Below are positions 21,879-31,505 of a DNA stretch of 64,000 nucleotides, in pieces. A model generated the notes under the pieces. The model did no database searches. It worked only from the letters and a program-made list of their open reading frames with translations, and had not been told where the DNA came from. This stretch comes from Arthrobacter sp. zg-Y820 (GTDB lineage: Bacteria > Actinomycetota > Actinomycetes > Actinomycetales > Micrococcaceae): NCBI RefSeq assembly GCF_030142155.1, contig NZ_CP126247.1, positions 2,728,001 through 2,792,000 of the forward strand, read 5' to 3'. Position 1 is the stretch's first letter, and every line of letters begins with the position of its first letter. The translations under genes and the position numbers were made by a program.

Positions 21879-23177
21879 TTAGACCCCTTCTACCCGCAGG
21901 ACGGATGTGACGGAAATGATGACGTCCAGGCCCTTGATGGCCTCGACGGTGGCTGCCAGGGCAGCTTCGGAGGCACGGTGCGTCACGAAGCGCAGTTCTG
22001 CCGCTGCTCCGGTGCCGTCGCCGTGGATGGTCTGGCGCATCGTTTCGATGGAGACGCCGTGATCGGCGAACACCCGGGCCACGGCTGCCAGCACGCCCGG
22101 CTGGTCGGTGACCTGCAGGCCGATGCTGTAGCTGGTGGTAACCATCGGCATCGGCAGGGCCTGAACATGGCCGGTGGGGGTTTCAGCGCCCAGCGGTCCG
22201 CCCAGCACGAGGCGGCGGGCGGTGCTGACGACGTCGCCCATCACGGCCGAGGCGGTCGGGGCGCCGCCGGCGCCCTGGCCGTAGAACATCAGCTCTCCGG
22301 CGTTTTCGGCTTCCACGAACACGGCGTTGAACGCGCCGTGGACAGCGGCCAGCGGATGGGTGCGCGGCAGCAGCGTGGGGTGCACCCGCACGCTGACGCC
22401 GGGTTCGCCGTCGTTCTCCAGCTTTTCGGCGATGGCGAGCAGCTTGATGACGAAGCCGGCATCCTGCGCGGCGGCGATGTCCTCGGCGGTGACCGAGGAA
22501 ATGCCCTCGCATGACACGTTCGCCAGGTCAAAGGTGGTGTGGAACGCCAGCGAGGCGAGGATCGCGCCCTTGGCGGCGGCGTCGTGGCCCTCCACGTCCG
22601 CGGTGGGATCGGCTTCCGCATAGCCCAGGCGCTGGGCTTCGGCGAGGGCGTCGGCGAACTGCGCGCCGGTGGAGTCCATCGCGTCGAGGATGTAGTTGGT
22701 GGTGCCGTTGACGATTCCCAGCACGCGGGTGATCCGGTCGCCGGAAAGGCTGTCGCGGATCGGGCGCAGGATGGGGATCGCACCGGCGACGGCTGCCTCG
22801 TAGGCCAGCCGGACGCCCGCGGCGTCGGCTTTCTGGAACAGTGCGGCGCCGTCGGCAGCCAGCAGCGCCTTGTTGCCGGTGACCACTGACGCACCGTGGC
22901 CGATGGCGTGGAGCATCAGCGTGCGGGCGGGCTCCATGCCGCCCATCAGCTCAATGACGATGTCGGCGTTTTCCACCAGGGCCTCGGCATCGGTGGTGAA
23001 GAGGTCCTTCGGCAGGTCAACGTCGCGGGGCGCGTTCGGATTGCGGACGGCGATGCCGGTCAGCTCCAGCCGGGCTCCGGTGCGCGAGGCCAGGTCTTCG
23101 GCGTCGTTGATGAGGATCCGGGCCACCTGTGAGCCAACGTTTCCGCATCCCAACAGGGCAACTTTCAGGGTGTTCAT
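21879..23177 (-). CDS. hom: Homoserine dehydrogenase
   Basis: It reduces aspartate semialdehyde to homoserine with NAD(P)H. The 432-residue product has the dinucleotide motif GCGNVGS at residues 11-17, the catalytic region around [16 protein letters not shown] near residue 200, and a C-terminal ACT domain (about residues 350-430, [18 protein letters not shown]) that usually senses threonine for feedback inhibition. It lies 9 bases after lysA, so branch-point enzymes for lysine and threonine are transcribed together. Confidence 0.97.
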   Translation of the reverse strand: MNTLKVALLGCGNVGSQVARILINDAEDLASRTGARLELTGIAVRNPNAPRDVDLPKDLFTTDAEALVENADIVIELMGGMEPARTLMLHAIGHGASVVTGNKALLAADGAALFQKADAAGVRLAYEAAVAGAIPILRPIRDSLSGDRITRVLGIVNGTTNYILDAMDSTGAQFADALAEAQRLGYAEADPTADVEGHDAAAKGAILASLAFHTTFDLANVSCEGISSVTAEDIAAAQDAGFVIKLLAIAEKLENDGEPGVSVRVHPTLLPRTHPLAAVHGAFNAVFVEAENAGELMFYGQGAGGAPTASAVMGDVVSTARRLVLGGPLGAETPTGHVQALPMPMVTTSYSIGLQVTDQPGVLAAVARVFADHGVSIETMRQTIHGDGTGAAAELRFVTHRASEAALAATVEAIKGLDVIISVTSVLRVEGV

Positions 23178-23186
23178 GATGTGGGC

Positions 23187-24644
23187 CTACTCCTTTTGCG
23201 TTTCGGTCGGTCGCGCGCTGGACGCGAAAACGTCGCGGGCCAACAGGTCGTCTTCCGTTTCACCGCGGATGATCAGCCGGGCGGCGCCGTCCCGGACGGC
23301 GACGACGGGCGGCCGGGCGATGTAGTTGTAGTTGCTGGCCAGCGCCCAACAGTACGCACCGGTTCCGGGAACGGCCAACAGGTCACCGTCAGCCGTATCG
23401 GCCGGCAGGTAGACGTCCCGAACCACTATGTCCCCGCTCTCGCAGTGTTTGCCAACCACGCGTGACATAACCGCGTCATCTTCGGAGCTGCGCGAGGCGA
23501 GCACTGCCGAGTAGTCGGCGTCGTACAGCACCGGGCGCGCGTTGTCGCTCATCCCGCCGTCCACCGACACGTACCGGCGCGGCGAGGTGCCGCCGTCGGT
23601 GTCCACCCGCACCGTCTTGACGGTGCCGGCGCGGTACAGGGTAAAGGTGGTGGGCCCAACGATGGCGCGGCCGGGTTCAATGGAGATCCGGGGAACGGCC
23701 AGTCCCAGCTCCTCGCAGGTGGAGCCGACGACGGCGGCCATCGCGCGGGCAATTTCGGCCGGCGGGCGCGGGGTGTCGGCCTCGGTGTAGGCGATGCCGT
23801 AGCCGCCGCCGAGGTCCAGCTCGGGCAGCTCGACGCCGTGCTCGGCCTTCACCTGGGCCAGGAACCCGAGCAGCCGCCGTGCGGCCAGCTCGAAGCCTTC
23901 GGGCTCGAAGATCTGGGATCCGATGTGGCAGTGCAGGCCCAGCAGGCGGATGCCCTCGTGGTCCAGCGCCGCGGCAACGGCCGCGGCGGCGGGCGAGATT
24001 CCGCCGGCCTCGGGGTCCGGTGCCATGGAGAGTCCGAACTTCTGGTCCTCGTGCGCGGTGGCGATGAACTCATGCGTGTGGGCATGGACGCCGGGCGTCA
24101 GGCGCAGCATGACGTTGGCCTGCTCGCCGCGGGAGGACGCCAGTGCGCCCAGGCGCACCAGTTCCGCCATGCTGTCCACGACGATCCGGCCCAGGCCCAT
24201 GTCCAGGGCCCGGGTGAGTTCGGCGTCCGACTTGTTGTTGCCGTGCAGGCCCAGGTCGGCGCCGGGGATTCCGGCGCGGCGGGCCACTGCCAGTTCCCCG
24301 CCGGAGCAGGTGTCCAGGCGCAGGCCTTCGGAGGCCACCCAGCGGGCCACCTCGGTGCAGAGGAAGGCCTTGCCGGCGTAATACACGTCCACTCCCCCGC
24401 ACAGGTCGGCGAACGCGGCGTCAAAGGAGTCCTTGAAGTCCCGGGCGCGGGCCCGGAAGTCGGCCTCCGACACCACGAACAGCGGCGTGCCGAACTCCTT
24501 CGCCAGCGCGGACACCGCCACGCCGGCAACTTCGAGTTCGCCGGAGCCGTTGCGGCTCACGTCGCGGGCCCACATCAGGGGGCGCAGGGCATTGGCGTCC
24601 GCCGGATGGCTGAGCCACTCGGGGGCGAGCGGGGAAACAGTCAC
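23187..24644 (-). CDS. lysA: Diaminopimelate decarboxylase
   Basis: This PLP enzyme makes L-lysine from meso-diaminopimelate, the last lysine step. The 485-residue product has the PLP lysine Lys92 in YYAGKAF, the phosphate-binding LDLGGGYGIAYTEAD near residue 280 and ISIEPGRAIVGP. The start is GTG 24644. Only three bases separate it from argS, so argS, lysA, hom, thrC and thrB form one likely transcript. The order is the same in mycobacteria and corynebacteria (argS-lysA). Confidence 0.96.
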   Translation of the reverse strand: MTVSPLAPEWLSHPADANALRPLMWARDVSRNGSGELEVAGVAVSALAKEFGTPLFVVSEADFRARARDFKDSFDAAFADLCGGVDVYYAGKAFLCTEVARWVASEGLRLDTCSGGELAVARRAGIPGADLGLHGNNKSDAELTRALDMGLGRIVVDSMAELVRLGALASSRGEQANVMLRLTPGVHAHTHEFIATAHEDQKFGLSMAPDPEAGGISPAAAAVAAALDHEGIRLLGLHCHIGSQIFEPEGFELAARRLLGFLAQVKAEHGVELPELDLGGGYGIAYTEADTPRPPAEIARAMAAVVGSTCEELGLAVPRISIEPGRAIVGPTTFTLYRAGTVKTVRVDTDGGTSPRRYVSVDGGMSDNARPVLYDADYSAVLASRSSEDDAVMSRVVGKHCESGDIVVRDVYLPADTADGDLLAVPGTGAYCWALASNYNYIARPPVVAVRDGAARLIIRGETEDDLLARDVFASSARPTETQKE

Positions 24645-24647
24645 GGT

Positions 24648-26297
24648 TTACATCCGTTCCGGTGCTGAGACTCCCAGCAGGCCCAGGCCGTTGGCCAGGA
24701 CCTGGCGGGCGGCGAGGTTCAGCCACAGGCGGGTGCGGTTGACGTCGGTGATCTCCTCGTCGCCCTGCGGGGCGATGCGGCAGGCGTCGTACCAGCGGTG
24801 GTAGGTTCCGGCGATGACTTCCAGGTGGCGGGCCACGCGGTGCGGTTCGCGGAAGGCGCTGGCCTGCGCGACGACGCCGGGATACTGTCCCAGCGCTGCC
24901 AGCAGTTCGCCTTCGGTCGGGTGCGTGAGCAGGGAAGCGTCGAATGCAGAATCGTCGACGCCGGCCGCCTCGGCGTTGCGGGCCAGGGCGTAGGTGCGGG
25001 CGTGGGCGTACTGGACGTAGAACACCGGGTTCTCGTTGCTGCGCTTGGTCAGCAGGTCCAGGTCGACGTCGATGTTGGAGTCGGCGGAGAAGCGGGCCAG
25101 CGTGTAGCGGGCGGCGTCCACGCCCACGGCGTCGACCAGGTCCTCGAGGGTCACCACGGTGCCGGCTCGCTTGGACATGCGCACCGGCTTGCCGTCCTTG
25201 ACCAGGTTCACCATCTGGCCGATCAGCACCTCAACGCAGGCCGGGTCGTGGCCCAGTGCTGCGGCCGCGGCCTTGAGCCGGACGACGTAGCCGTGGTGGT
25301 CGGCGCCGAGCATGTAGAAGTTGAGGTCGAAGCCGCGGTCGCGCTTGTTCTGGATGTACGCGATGTCACCGGCGATGTACGCCGCCTTGCCGTCGGACTT
25401 GATGACCACGCGGTCCTTGTCGTCGCCGAACTCGGTGGAGTTCAGCCACCAGGCGCCGTCCTTCTCGTACAGGTTCTTCGAGCCCTTGAGCTGCTCCAGG
25501 AGCTTGTCCACCTGGCCGTTTTCGTGCAGCGAGTCCTCGTGGAAGAAGACGTCGAAGTCCACGCCGAAGTTGTGCAGCGATTCCTTGATGTCGGTGAACA
25601 TGAAGTCCACCCCCACGGCGCGGAAACGCTCCTGGGCCTCGGCCTCGGGCAGGCTCATGATGTTCGGTTCCGCGGCGAGCACCCGGTTGGCGATGTCTTC
25701 GATGTAGGCACCGGCGTAGCCGTCCTCCGGGGCCGGTTCGCCCTTGGCGGAGGCCAGCAGGGAGCGGGCGAAGCGGTCGATCTGCGCGCCGTGGTCATTG
25801 AAGTAGTACTCGCGGGTGACCTCGGCGCCCTGCGACTGGAAGACCCGGGCCAGGGCGTCGCCGACGGCGGCCCAGCGGGTTCCGCCGAGGTGGATCGGTC
25901 CGGTGGGGTTGGCGGAGACGAACTCCAGGTTGATCCGGGTGCCCTTCAGGACCTCCGAGGTGCCGTACGAGTCGCCGGCGGCCACAATGGTCTTCACCAG
26001 TTCACCGGCGGCACCGGCGGCGAGGGTGATGTTCAGGAAGCCCGGTCCGGCGATGTCCACTTTGGCGACGCCGTCGATCTTCTCGAGGCGGTTCTTGAGG
26101 ATTTCAGCAAACTGGCGCGGGTTCATCCCGGCCTGCTTGGACAGCTGCAGGGCGATGTTGGTGGCCCAGTCACCGTGGTCCCGGTTCTTCGGACGCTCCA
26201 CACGCACCTCCCGGGGCACGTCGATGCTGAAGTCACCGGCATCGATGGCGTCTTGGAGGCAGGCAGTTACGGCGGAGGAAAGTTCTTCAGGAGTCAC
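24648..26297 (-). CDS. argS: Arginyl-tRNA synthetase
   Basis: A class I synthetase that charges tRNA-Arg. The 549-residue product has the HIGH-type motif as HLGG in [15 protein letters not shown] near residue 130 and the KMSK-type motif as RMSKRAGT near residue 375. The N-terminal additional domain (residues 1-90) and C-terminal anticodon-binding helical domain are present. Length is normal. It heads the lysine/threonine operon. Corynebacterial argS-lysA is known to respond to arginine and lysine; no such regulatory element is visible here. Confidence 0.97.
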   Translation of the reverse strand: MTPEELSSAVTACLQDAIDAGDFSIDVPREVRVERPKNRDHGDWATNIALQLSKQAGMNPRQFAEILKNRLEKIDGVAKVDIAGPGFLNITLAAGAAGELVKTIVAAGDSYGTSEVLKGTRINLEFVSANPTGPIHLGGTRWAAVGDALARVFQSQGAEVTREYYFNDHGAQIDRFARSLLASAKGEPAPEDGYAGAYIEDIANRVLAAEPNIMSLPEAEAQERFRAVGVDFMFTDIKESLHNFGVDFDVFFHEDSLHENGQVDKLLEQLKGSKNLYEKDGAWWLNSTEFGDDKDRVVIKSDGKAAYIAGDIAYIQNKRDRGFDLNFYMLGADHHGYVVRLKAAAAALGHDPACVEVLIGQMVNLVKDGKPVRMSKRAGTVVTLEDLVDAVGVDAARYTLARFSADSNIDVDLDLLTKRSNENPVFYVQYAHARTYALARNAEAAGVDDSAFDASLLTHPTEGELLAALGQYPGVVAQASAFREPHRVARHLEVIAGTYHRWYDACRIAPQGDEEITDVNRTRLWLNLAARQVLANGLGLLGVSAPERM

Positions 26298-26353
26298 CGG
26301 TTAAGCATAGCCGCCGGGCAGGTGCTGTTCCGCGAACCGTTACGTCGCCGGAG

Positions 26354-26390
26354 ACTTCCCCGTGGCTTCCCCCATGACTTCCCCCGTGGC
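26354..26390. repeat. Short imperfect tandem repeats in the argS upstream region
   Basis: Three neighbouring units of 11-14 bases, ACTTCCCCGTGG, CTTCCCCCATG and ACTTCCCCCGTGGC, lie between the divergent argS and FMN-binding lipoprotein genes. They could be a repeated protein-binding site or a slippage product; nothing in the sequence decides. Confidence 0.5.
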
Positions 26391-26531
26391 CAACCCAACA
26401 GCACGTTTCCAGGCATGGGTCACCCGATAGGCATGGTTCATCCGGATACGTTGTAATGGATACGGACACGGGACCGAAACTTGCGAGCGCCGGCCCGGTG
26501 CCCGCCTGCTGCCCCATCTCCAGGAGACACA

Positions 26532-27011
26532 TTGAACCCCACACGCAAGACCCTGCTGTTCACCGCCGCTTCCCTGACCCTGGTCTCCACCGCCTGTTCG
26601 GGACAGGCATCGGACGAGGCTCCGGCCGCCGAGCCCTCCACCGCTGCCTCGGCCGCACCGCAGTCGGCGGCACCGCAGAGTGCCGCACCTCAGTCGGGGG
26701 AACCGGCCGGCAGCTACGCCGACGGCGAGTACTCGGCACAGGGAACCTACACGCCGCCGTCGAACACTACCGAGGAAGTGGACGTCACCCTGACGCTCGA
26801 AGGCGGCGTGGTGACGGCCCTGGAGGTCACCGCCTCGGGCAACCACCCCACTTCCAAGCAGTACCAGCGGGAGTTCACCTCCGGGGTCCAGGAAGAGGTG
26901 GTGGGCAAGAACCTCGACGAACTCGACGTCGACAAGATTGCCGGCTCCTCGCTGACCAGCAGCGGCTTCAACAAGGCCCTGGAGTCCATCCGCACCGAAG
27001 CCGCGAACTGA
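26532..27011 (+). CDS. FMN-binding domain lipoprotein, probably flavinylated
   Basis: A small extracytoplasmic electron carrier of the NqrC/RnfG FMN-binding type. The TTG start at 26532 follows CAGGAG with good spacing; longer frames lack one. The 159-residue product has a signal peptide ending at a lipobox-like VSTAC (Cys22, slightly degenerate), three AAPQS repeats (about residues 41-55) as a flexible tether, and the FMN-binding fold from residue 62. The flavinylation motif near residues 134-142 reads DKIAGSSLT, with Ser140 where NqrC has the FMN-bearing Thr of SGAT. The next gene is apbE, the enzyme that attaches FMN there. Confidence 0.87.
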   Translation: MNPTRKTLLFTAASLTLVSTACSGQASDEAPAAEPSTAASAAPQSAAPQSAAPQSGEPAGSYADGEYSAQGTYTPPSNTTEEVDVTLTLEGGVVTALEVTASGNHPTSKQYQREFTSGVQEEVVGKNLDELDVDKIAGSSLTSSGFNKALESIRTEAAN

Positions 27012-27023
27012 TCCCCTGCCCCC

Positions 27024-27890
27024 ATGCCGGACCTGACCTTCGACGCCATCGGCACCGCCTGGACCATCACCACTGATGAGCCGCTGAGCGGGCAGCAGCG
27101 CGATGACGTTGCGGACCTGGTGGCCGGATACGACCGGACCTATTCCCGGTTTCGCCGCGATTCAGTGATCGCTCCGCTGGCGCAGGAGGCCGGGACGGTG
27201 CAGCTTCCGCCCTCCGCTGTCCCGCTGCTGCGGCTTTTCGACACCCTGCACCGATTCACCGGCGGCGCGGTGAATCCCCTGGTGGGGCACTCGCTGGAAA
27301 AGCTCGGGTATGACGCCGCCTACTCGTTCTCCAGCTCCGGCCCCTCCGCTGCGCCCGACTGGACCCTGACCGCCCATTGGCGGCAGGCGGAAGACGGGAC
27401 GCAGCTGAGCACCACGGCGCCGGTCACCTTCGACATCGGTGCGGCCGGCAAGGGCCAGCTCGTTGACCTGGTCTTTGGCCTGCTGCGTGCCGCCGGGCAT
27501 CGGAATCTCACTGTCGACGCCGGTTCGGACCTGCGGCACGCCGGCGAACGCGGGCTGCGGGTGGCCCTGGAACATCCCTATGACGCCACCCGGGCCATCG
27601 GTGTCGTACCGCTGCGGAACCGCGCCCTCTGCGCGTCCGCCGCGAACCGCCGCGCCTGGGGCGAAGGACTGCACCACATTGTGGACGCCGGAACCGGCCG
27701 GCCCGTCGAGGCAGTGGCAGCCACCTGGGTGCTGGCCGAGGACGCCATGACCGCCGACGGCCTGGCCACCGCCCTGTTTTTCACCGACCCGGACCTGCTC
27801 GCCGAGGAATTCGCCTTTGACTATGTGCGGATGTTCTCGGACGGGCGGGCCACCTATTCAGATGCCATGGCTGGAGTCCTGTTTTCATGA
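27024..27890 (+). CDS. apbE: FAD:protein FMN transferase
   Basis: ApbE covalently transfers FMN from FAD to Ser/Thr of target proteins on the outer side of the membrane. The 288-residue product shows the family core TFDIGAAGKGQLVDLVFG near residues 134-151, TVDAGSDLRHAGERG near residue 168 and the late MTADGLATALFF Mg-site region near residue 250. No clear signal peptide or lipobox is present, so its location is uncertain; secretion by a non-standard N terminus or a cytoplasmic role are both possible. It lies 12 bases after its likely substrate gene, with no visible Shine-Dalgarno, and overlaps the next gene by four bases. Confidence 0.92.
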   Translation: MPDLTFDAIGTAWTITTDEPLSGQQRDDVADLVAGYDRTYSRFRRDSVIAPLAQEAGTVQLPPSAVPLLRLFDTLHRFTGGAVNPLVGHSLEKLGYDAAYSFSSSGPSAAPDWTLTAHWRQAEDGTQLSTTAPVTFDIGAAGKGQLVDLVFGLLRAAGHRNLTVDAGSDLRHAGERGLRVALEHPYDATRAIGVVPLRNRALCASAANRRAWGEGLHHIVDAGTGRPVEAVAATWVLAEDAMTADGLATALFFTDPDLLAEEFAFDYVRMFSDGRATYSDAMAGVLFS

Positions 27891-29413
27891 GCCTTTCCCT
27901 GCCCGCTCCAACCCGCCGGCTGGACGCCTTCACCGGCCGCTGGACGATGTACCGCCTCACCGTGTTCCTGCTGCTGGCGATCACGGCCTGGTCATTTGTG
28001 CTCTCCTTCGCCGGGCAGCTGTTCTTTACGCCGGCGGAGCTGGCGGCCACCGCCGTCACCGCCGTCGTTGCCTCGCTGGTCGCCAGCCGGGTGATGGGCC
28101 TGCTGTTCCGCACCCGGCCGCAGACCGACTCCTCGCTGATCACCGGGCTGCTGCTCTTTTTCCTGCTGTGGCCCACGACGGACGGAGCCGGGCTGCTGAC
28201 CGTGGCACTGGCGGCCGGCATCGCCACCGCCTCGAAGTACCTGCTGGCCTGGCGCGGCCGCCATATCTTCAACCCGGCAGCCCTGGGTGCAGCGGTCCTG
28301 GCGCTGACCGGGCTGGGCAGCGCCGTCTGGTGGGTGGCGGCGCCGCTGATGCTGGTGGCGGTGCTCCCCGCGGCGGCCCTGGTCCTGTACCGGAACCGGC
28401 TGCTGCCCATGGCCGGCGTGTTCCTGCTCGTCTCGGGGCTCATCATCGTTGTGCGGCTCAGCGCCGCCGGGGAACCGCTGACGGGAGCCTTCGGCACGCT
28501 TCTGGCCTCCTATCCGGTGCTGTTCTTCGCCGGGTTCATGCTGTCCGAACCGCTGACCCTGCCGCCGCGGCGCCCGCAGCGGCTGCTGGAAGCCGCCGTC
28601 GTCGGCGTCCTGTTCGCCGTCCCGCTCAACGTTGGACCGGTTTTCATGTCCCCTGAGCTGGCCCTGCTGGTTGGCAACCTGCTGGCCTTTGCGCTGGCGC
28701 CGCGTGCCGGGATCCGGCTGCGGCTGCGTGAGAACCGGGCCCTGACGCCCACCGCGCGGGAGCTGGTGTTTGAACCGGTGCGTCCGCTGCGGTTCCAGCC
28801 GGGCCAGTATGTCGAGCTGAGCCTCCCGCACGGCAGCGCCGATGCCCGCGGAACCCGGCGGATCTTCAGCCTCGCCACGGCGCCGGAAGACTCCGCCAGC
28901 GTGGCCGTGGGCCTGCGTGCCACCGAACCTGCCAGTTCGTTCAAGACCGCGCTGCTGAAGCTGAAGCCGGGCGCCGTGGTGTCCGCCACGTCAGTGGCCG
29001 GAGACTTCCTGCTCCCCCGCGATCCTGCGGCGCCGCTGCTGCTGATCGCTTCCGGCATCGGCATCACTCCGTTCATGAGCCAGCTGCGTTCCCTCGCTGC
29101 CGACGGTTCCGTAACCCGCGACGTCGTCCTGGTGTACGCCGCATCCTCGGTGGACGAGCTGGCGTATGCCCCTGAGCTGCACGGCTTGGGCATCCGCGTC
29201 CTGGTCTGCACGCCGACCGATCCGCAGATCAGCGGATGGACGCATCTTGGCCCCGGCCTGCCGGATGGACAGGCCCTTGCTTCGGCTGTTCCGGATGTGG
29301 CGCAGCGTGCCGCGTACGTGTCCGGGTCACCGGCTGCCGTGGCGGCGGCGCGTGCCGCGGTCCGGGCTGCCGGCGGCCGTTCCGTGCGGACGGATGCTTT
29401 CCTGGGCTACTGA
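27887..29413 (+). CDS. RnfD/NqrB-like membrane protein fused to a ferredoxin-NAD(P)+ reductase module
   Basis: A 508-residue two-part protein. Residues about 20-280 hold eight to ten membrane helices with GRHIFNPAALG and MLSEPLTLPPR, which resemble RnfD/NqrB helices. Residues about 285-508 are an FNR-type domain: RRIFSLATAPED binds FAD and IASGIGITPFM binds the nicotinamide. There is no 2Fe-2S cysteine set at the C terminus. It probably takes electrons from NAD(P)H in the cytoplasm and passes them across the membrane to the flavinylated lipoprotein. It overlaps apbE by four bases. The final acceptor is unknown. Confidence 0.85.
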   Translation: MSLSLPAPTRRLDAFTGRWTMYRLTVFLLLAITAWSFVLSFAGQLFFTPAELAATAVTAVVASLVASRVMGLLFRTRPQTDSSLITGLLLFFLLWPTTDGAGLLTVALAAGIATASKYLLAWRGRHIFNPAALGAAVLALTGLGSAVWWVAAPLMLVAVLPAAALVLYRNRLLPMAGVFLLVSGLIIVVRLSAAGEPLTGAFGTLLASYPVLFFAGFMLSEPLTLPPRRPQRLLEAAVVGVLFAVPLNVGPVFMSPELALLVGNLLAFALAPRAGIRLRLRENRALTPTARELVFEPVRPLRFQPGQYVELSLPHGSADARGTRRIFSLATAPEDSASVAVGLRATEPASSFKTALLKLKPGAVVSATSVAGDFLLPRDPAAPLLLIASGIGITPFMSQLRSLAADGSVTRDVVLVYAASSVDELAYAPELHGLGIRVLVCTPTDPQISGWTHLGPGLPDGQALASAVPDVAQRAAYVSGSPAAVAAARAAVRAAGGRSVRTDAFLGY

Positions 29414-29544
29414 CGTTTTTGCCCGGGGAAAGCGCGCCCCGGGCGGCCGGTTCCGCTGCCGGATTCGGGGACGTTTTCACACGGCGCGCCGGACCTGCTA
29501 AGCTTCTTGAGTCCCACAGGACCTGCCGGTTTACCGGCGTCCTT

Positions 29545-29617
29545 GCCCTCGTAGCTCAGGGGATAGAGCGGTTGCCTCCGGAGCAACAGGCCGTAGGTTC
29601 GAATCCTATCGAGGGCA
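29545..29617 (+). tRNA. tRNA-Arg (anticodon CCG)
   Basis: The 73-base cloverleaf is complete. The acceptor stem GCCCTCG pairs with CGAGGGC at 29610-29616, followed by discriminator A. The anticodon stem GTTGC/GCAAC encloses the loop CTCCGGA, giving anticodon CCG for CGG codons. The T loop has GGTTCGAATCC. CCA is not encoded. CGG is a common Arg codon in this genome, so the gene is likely used heavily. A strong terminator lies 14 bases downstream. Confidence 0.97.
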
Positions 29618-29631
29618 CTTTGAATGGGGAG

Positions 29632-29664
29632 CACCCCGGTCTTCGGACCGGGGTGTTTTCTTTT
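29632..29664 (+). terminator. Rho-independent terminator after tRNA-Arg
   Basis: A ten-pair stem CACCCCGGTC/GACCGGGGTG with a TTCG tetraloop, followed by TTTTCTTTT. This is one of the clearest terminators in the window and should end the tRNA transcript. Confidence 0.93.
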
Positions 29665-29753
29665 GCCCGAATCGGGCAGGGCACTGCCGGGCCTGCCGCA
29701 TCCGGCTCAGCGGGCCTAGCATGAGAGCCACCGTCGGCACACCGGGAGTTCTC

Positions 29754-31501
29754 ATGGCTAAAACGCTTGCGACCCAACTCATCGACCAGCTGCGCGCCGC
29801 GGGCGTCGAACGCATCTACGGGATTGTCGGGGACAGCCTCATCCGATCGTGGATGCCGTGCGCCGGACGGGAGGAGCCAAAAAGGGCGGCATCGACTGGA
29901 TTCATGTCCGGCACGAGGAAACGGCGAGCTTCGCCGCCTCCGCCGAGGCCCAGCTGACCGGCCGGCTGGCAGTCTGCGCCGGGTCCTGCGGTCCCGGCAA
30001 CCTGCACCTCATCAACGGACTGTATGACGCGAACCGCTCCGGGGCTCCCGTGCTGGCCATCGCCTCGCACATACCGACGGTGCAGATCGGCAGCGGATTC
30101 TTCCAGGAAACACATCCGGACCGAATCTTCAACGAGTGTTCGGTCTATTCCGAGTTGATCAGCTCCACCGACCAGGCACCGCGGGTGATGCAGAGCGCCA
30201 TCCAGCACGCCCTCGCAAAAAGCGGAGTTTCAGTGATCACCCTCCCCGGCGATGTTGCCGGGCAGGATGCCTCCGCGCCGACCCCTGCGCCGGCGCACTT
30301 TGTCCCTGCCACGGTGGTGCCGGCGCCGGAGAGCGTGCGGGAACTGGCGGATGCGGTGAACAAGGCCCGGAAGGTGGCCCTGTTCGTGGGGATTGGAGTC
30401 CAGGGAGCGCACGACGCCGTGACCGGATTCGCCGCGAAGGTCCATGCCCCGGTGGGGCATTCCCTGCGGGGAAAGGACTTCATCCAATATGAGAATCCGT
30501 ACGACGTCGGGATGACCGGGCTCCTGGGTTACGGCGCCGCGGCGGAGGGGATCAAGGATGCGGAACTCTTGATTCTCCTGGGCACGGATTTCCCCTATAA
30601 CCAGTTCCTGCCCGGCACCAAGACCGCCCAGGTTGACCGGGCCGCGGAGCGGCTGGGCCGCCGCACCGACGTCGACATCGCGGTTCACGGCGATGTGTCC
30701 GCCACGCTGCAGGCACTTCTGCCGCTGGTGGAACAGAAACAGGACGACTCTTTCCTGAGGGACATGCTGGCCAAGCACGACCGGCTGATGAACAAGGCGG
30801 TTGGGGCCTACACGCACAACGTCGAGCGGATGCGGCCCATCCATCCCGAATATGCCGCTTCCCTCCTGGACCAGGCAGCCGCAGAGGATGCGGTTTTCAC
30901 GGCGGACACCGGGATGTGCAACGTCTGGACTGCCCGGTACATCAACCCGCTGGGCACCCGGCGGCTCATCGGCTCCTATCTGCACGGGTCCATGGCCAAC
31001 GCCCTTCCCCACGCTGTGGGCGCCCAGCTCGCCTACCCCGGCCGGCAGGTCATCTCGGTCAGCGGCGACGGCGGCCTGGGCATGCTGCTGGGCGAACTGC
31101 TGACGGCGCGCATGTACGACCTGCCGTTGAACGTGGTGGTGTTCAATAATTCAACCCTTGGCATGGTCAAGCTGGAAATGCTTGTGGACGGGCTGCCCGA
31201 CTTCGCCGTGGACGTCAGGGACGTGCACTACGCGGACATTGCCGCGGCCATGGGCTTTCACGCGGTGCGGGTCACCGACCCCGGCGACATCACGCAGGCC
31301 TACCGGGACGCATTTGCCAATCCCGGGCCGTCGCTGGTGGAGCTGATCACTGATCCGAATGCCCTGTCCATTCCACCCAAAATCACCACCGAGCAGGTCC
31401 TCGGCTTTGCCACTGCCCTGTCCAGGGTCGTCCTGAACCGGGGTGCCGGGGAGGCCGTCAGCATGGCGCGAAGCAATCTGCGGAACCTGCCCCGCTCCTG
31501 A
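29754..31501 (+). pseudogene. poxB: Pyruvate oxidase/dehydrogenase (PoxB-type), frameshifted near its 5' end
   Basis: A thiamine-diphosphate enzyme that decarboxylates pyruvate to acetate and CO2, passing electrons to quinone. The ATG at 29754 (MAKTLATQLIDQLRAAGVER) follows GGGAG and gives the expected N terminus to GIVGDSL. Then the frame is lost: at about 29838-29844 the DNA reads CTCATCC where family sequence (DSLNPIVDAVRRTGG) predicts CTCAATCC, one base short. The remainder, open from 29849, carries RHEETASFAA, the GDGGLGML...FNN thiamine-binding motif near 31072-31149, and a normal C terminus. With one base restored it would code for 582 residues. It may be a recent mutation or a sequencing error. 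Confidence 0.88.
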
Positions 31502-31505
31502 CCGG

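Noticed and set aside
29421..29444. Hairpin GCCCGGGG/CCCCGGGC after the RnfD-FNR fusion gene as terminator
   Set aside because: No T-run follows on either strand, so it cannot be called an intrinsic terminator.
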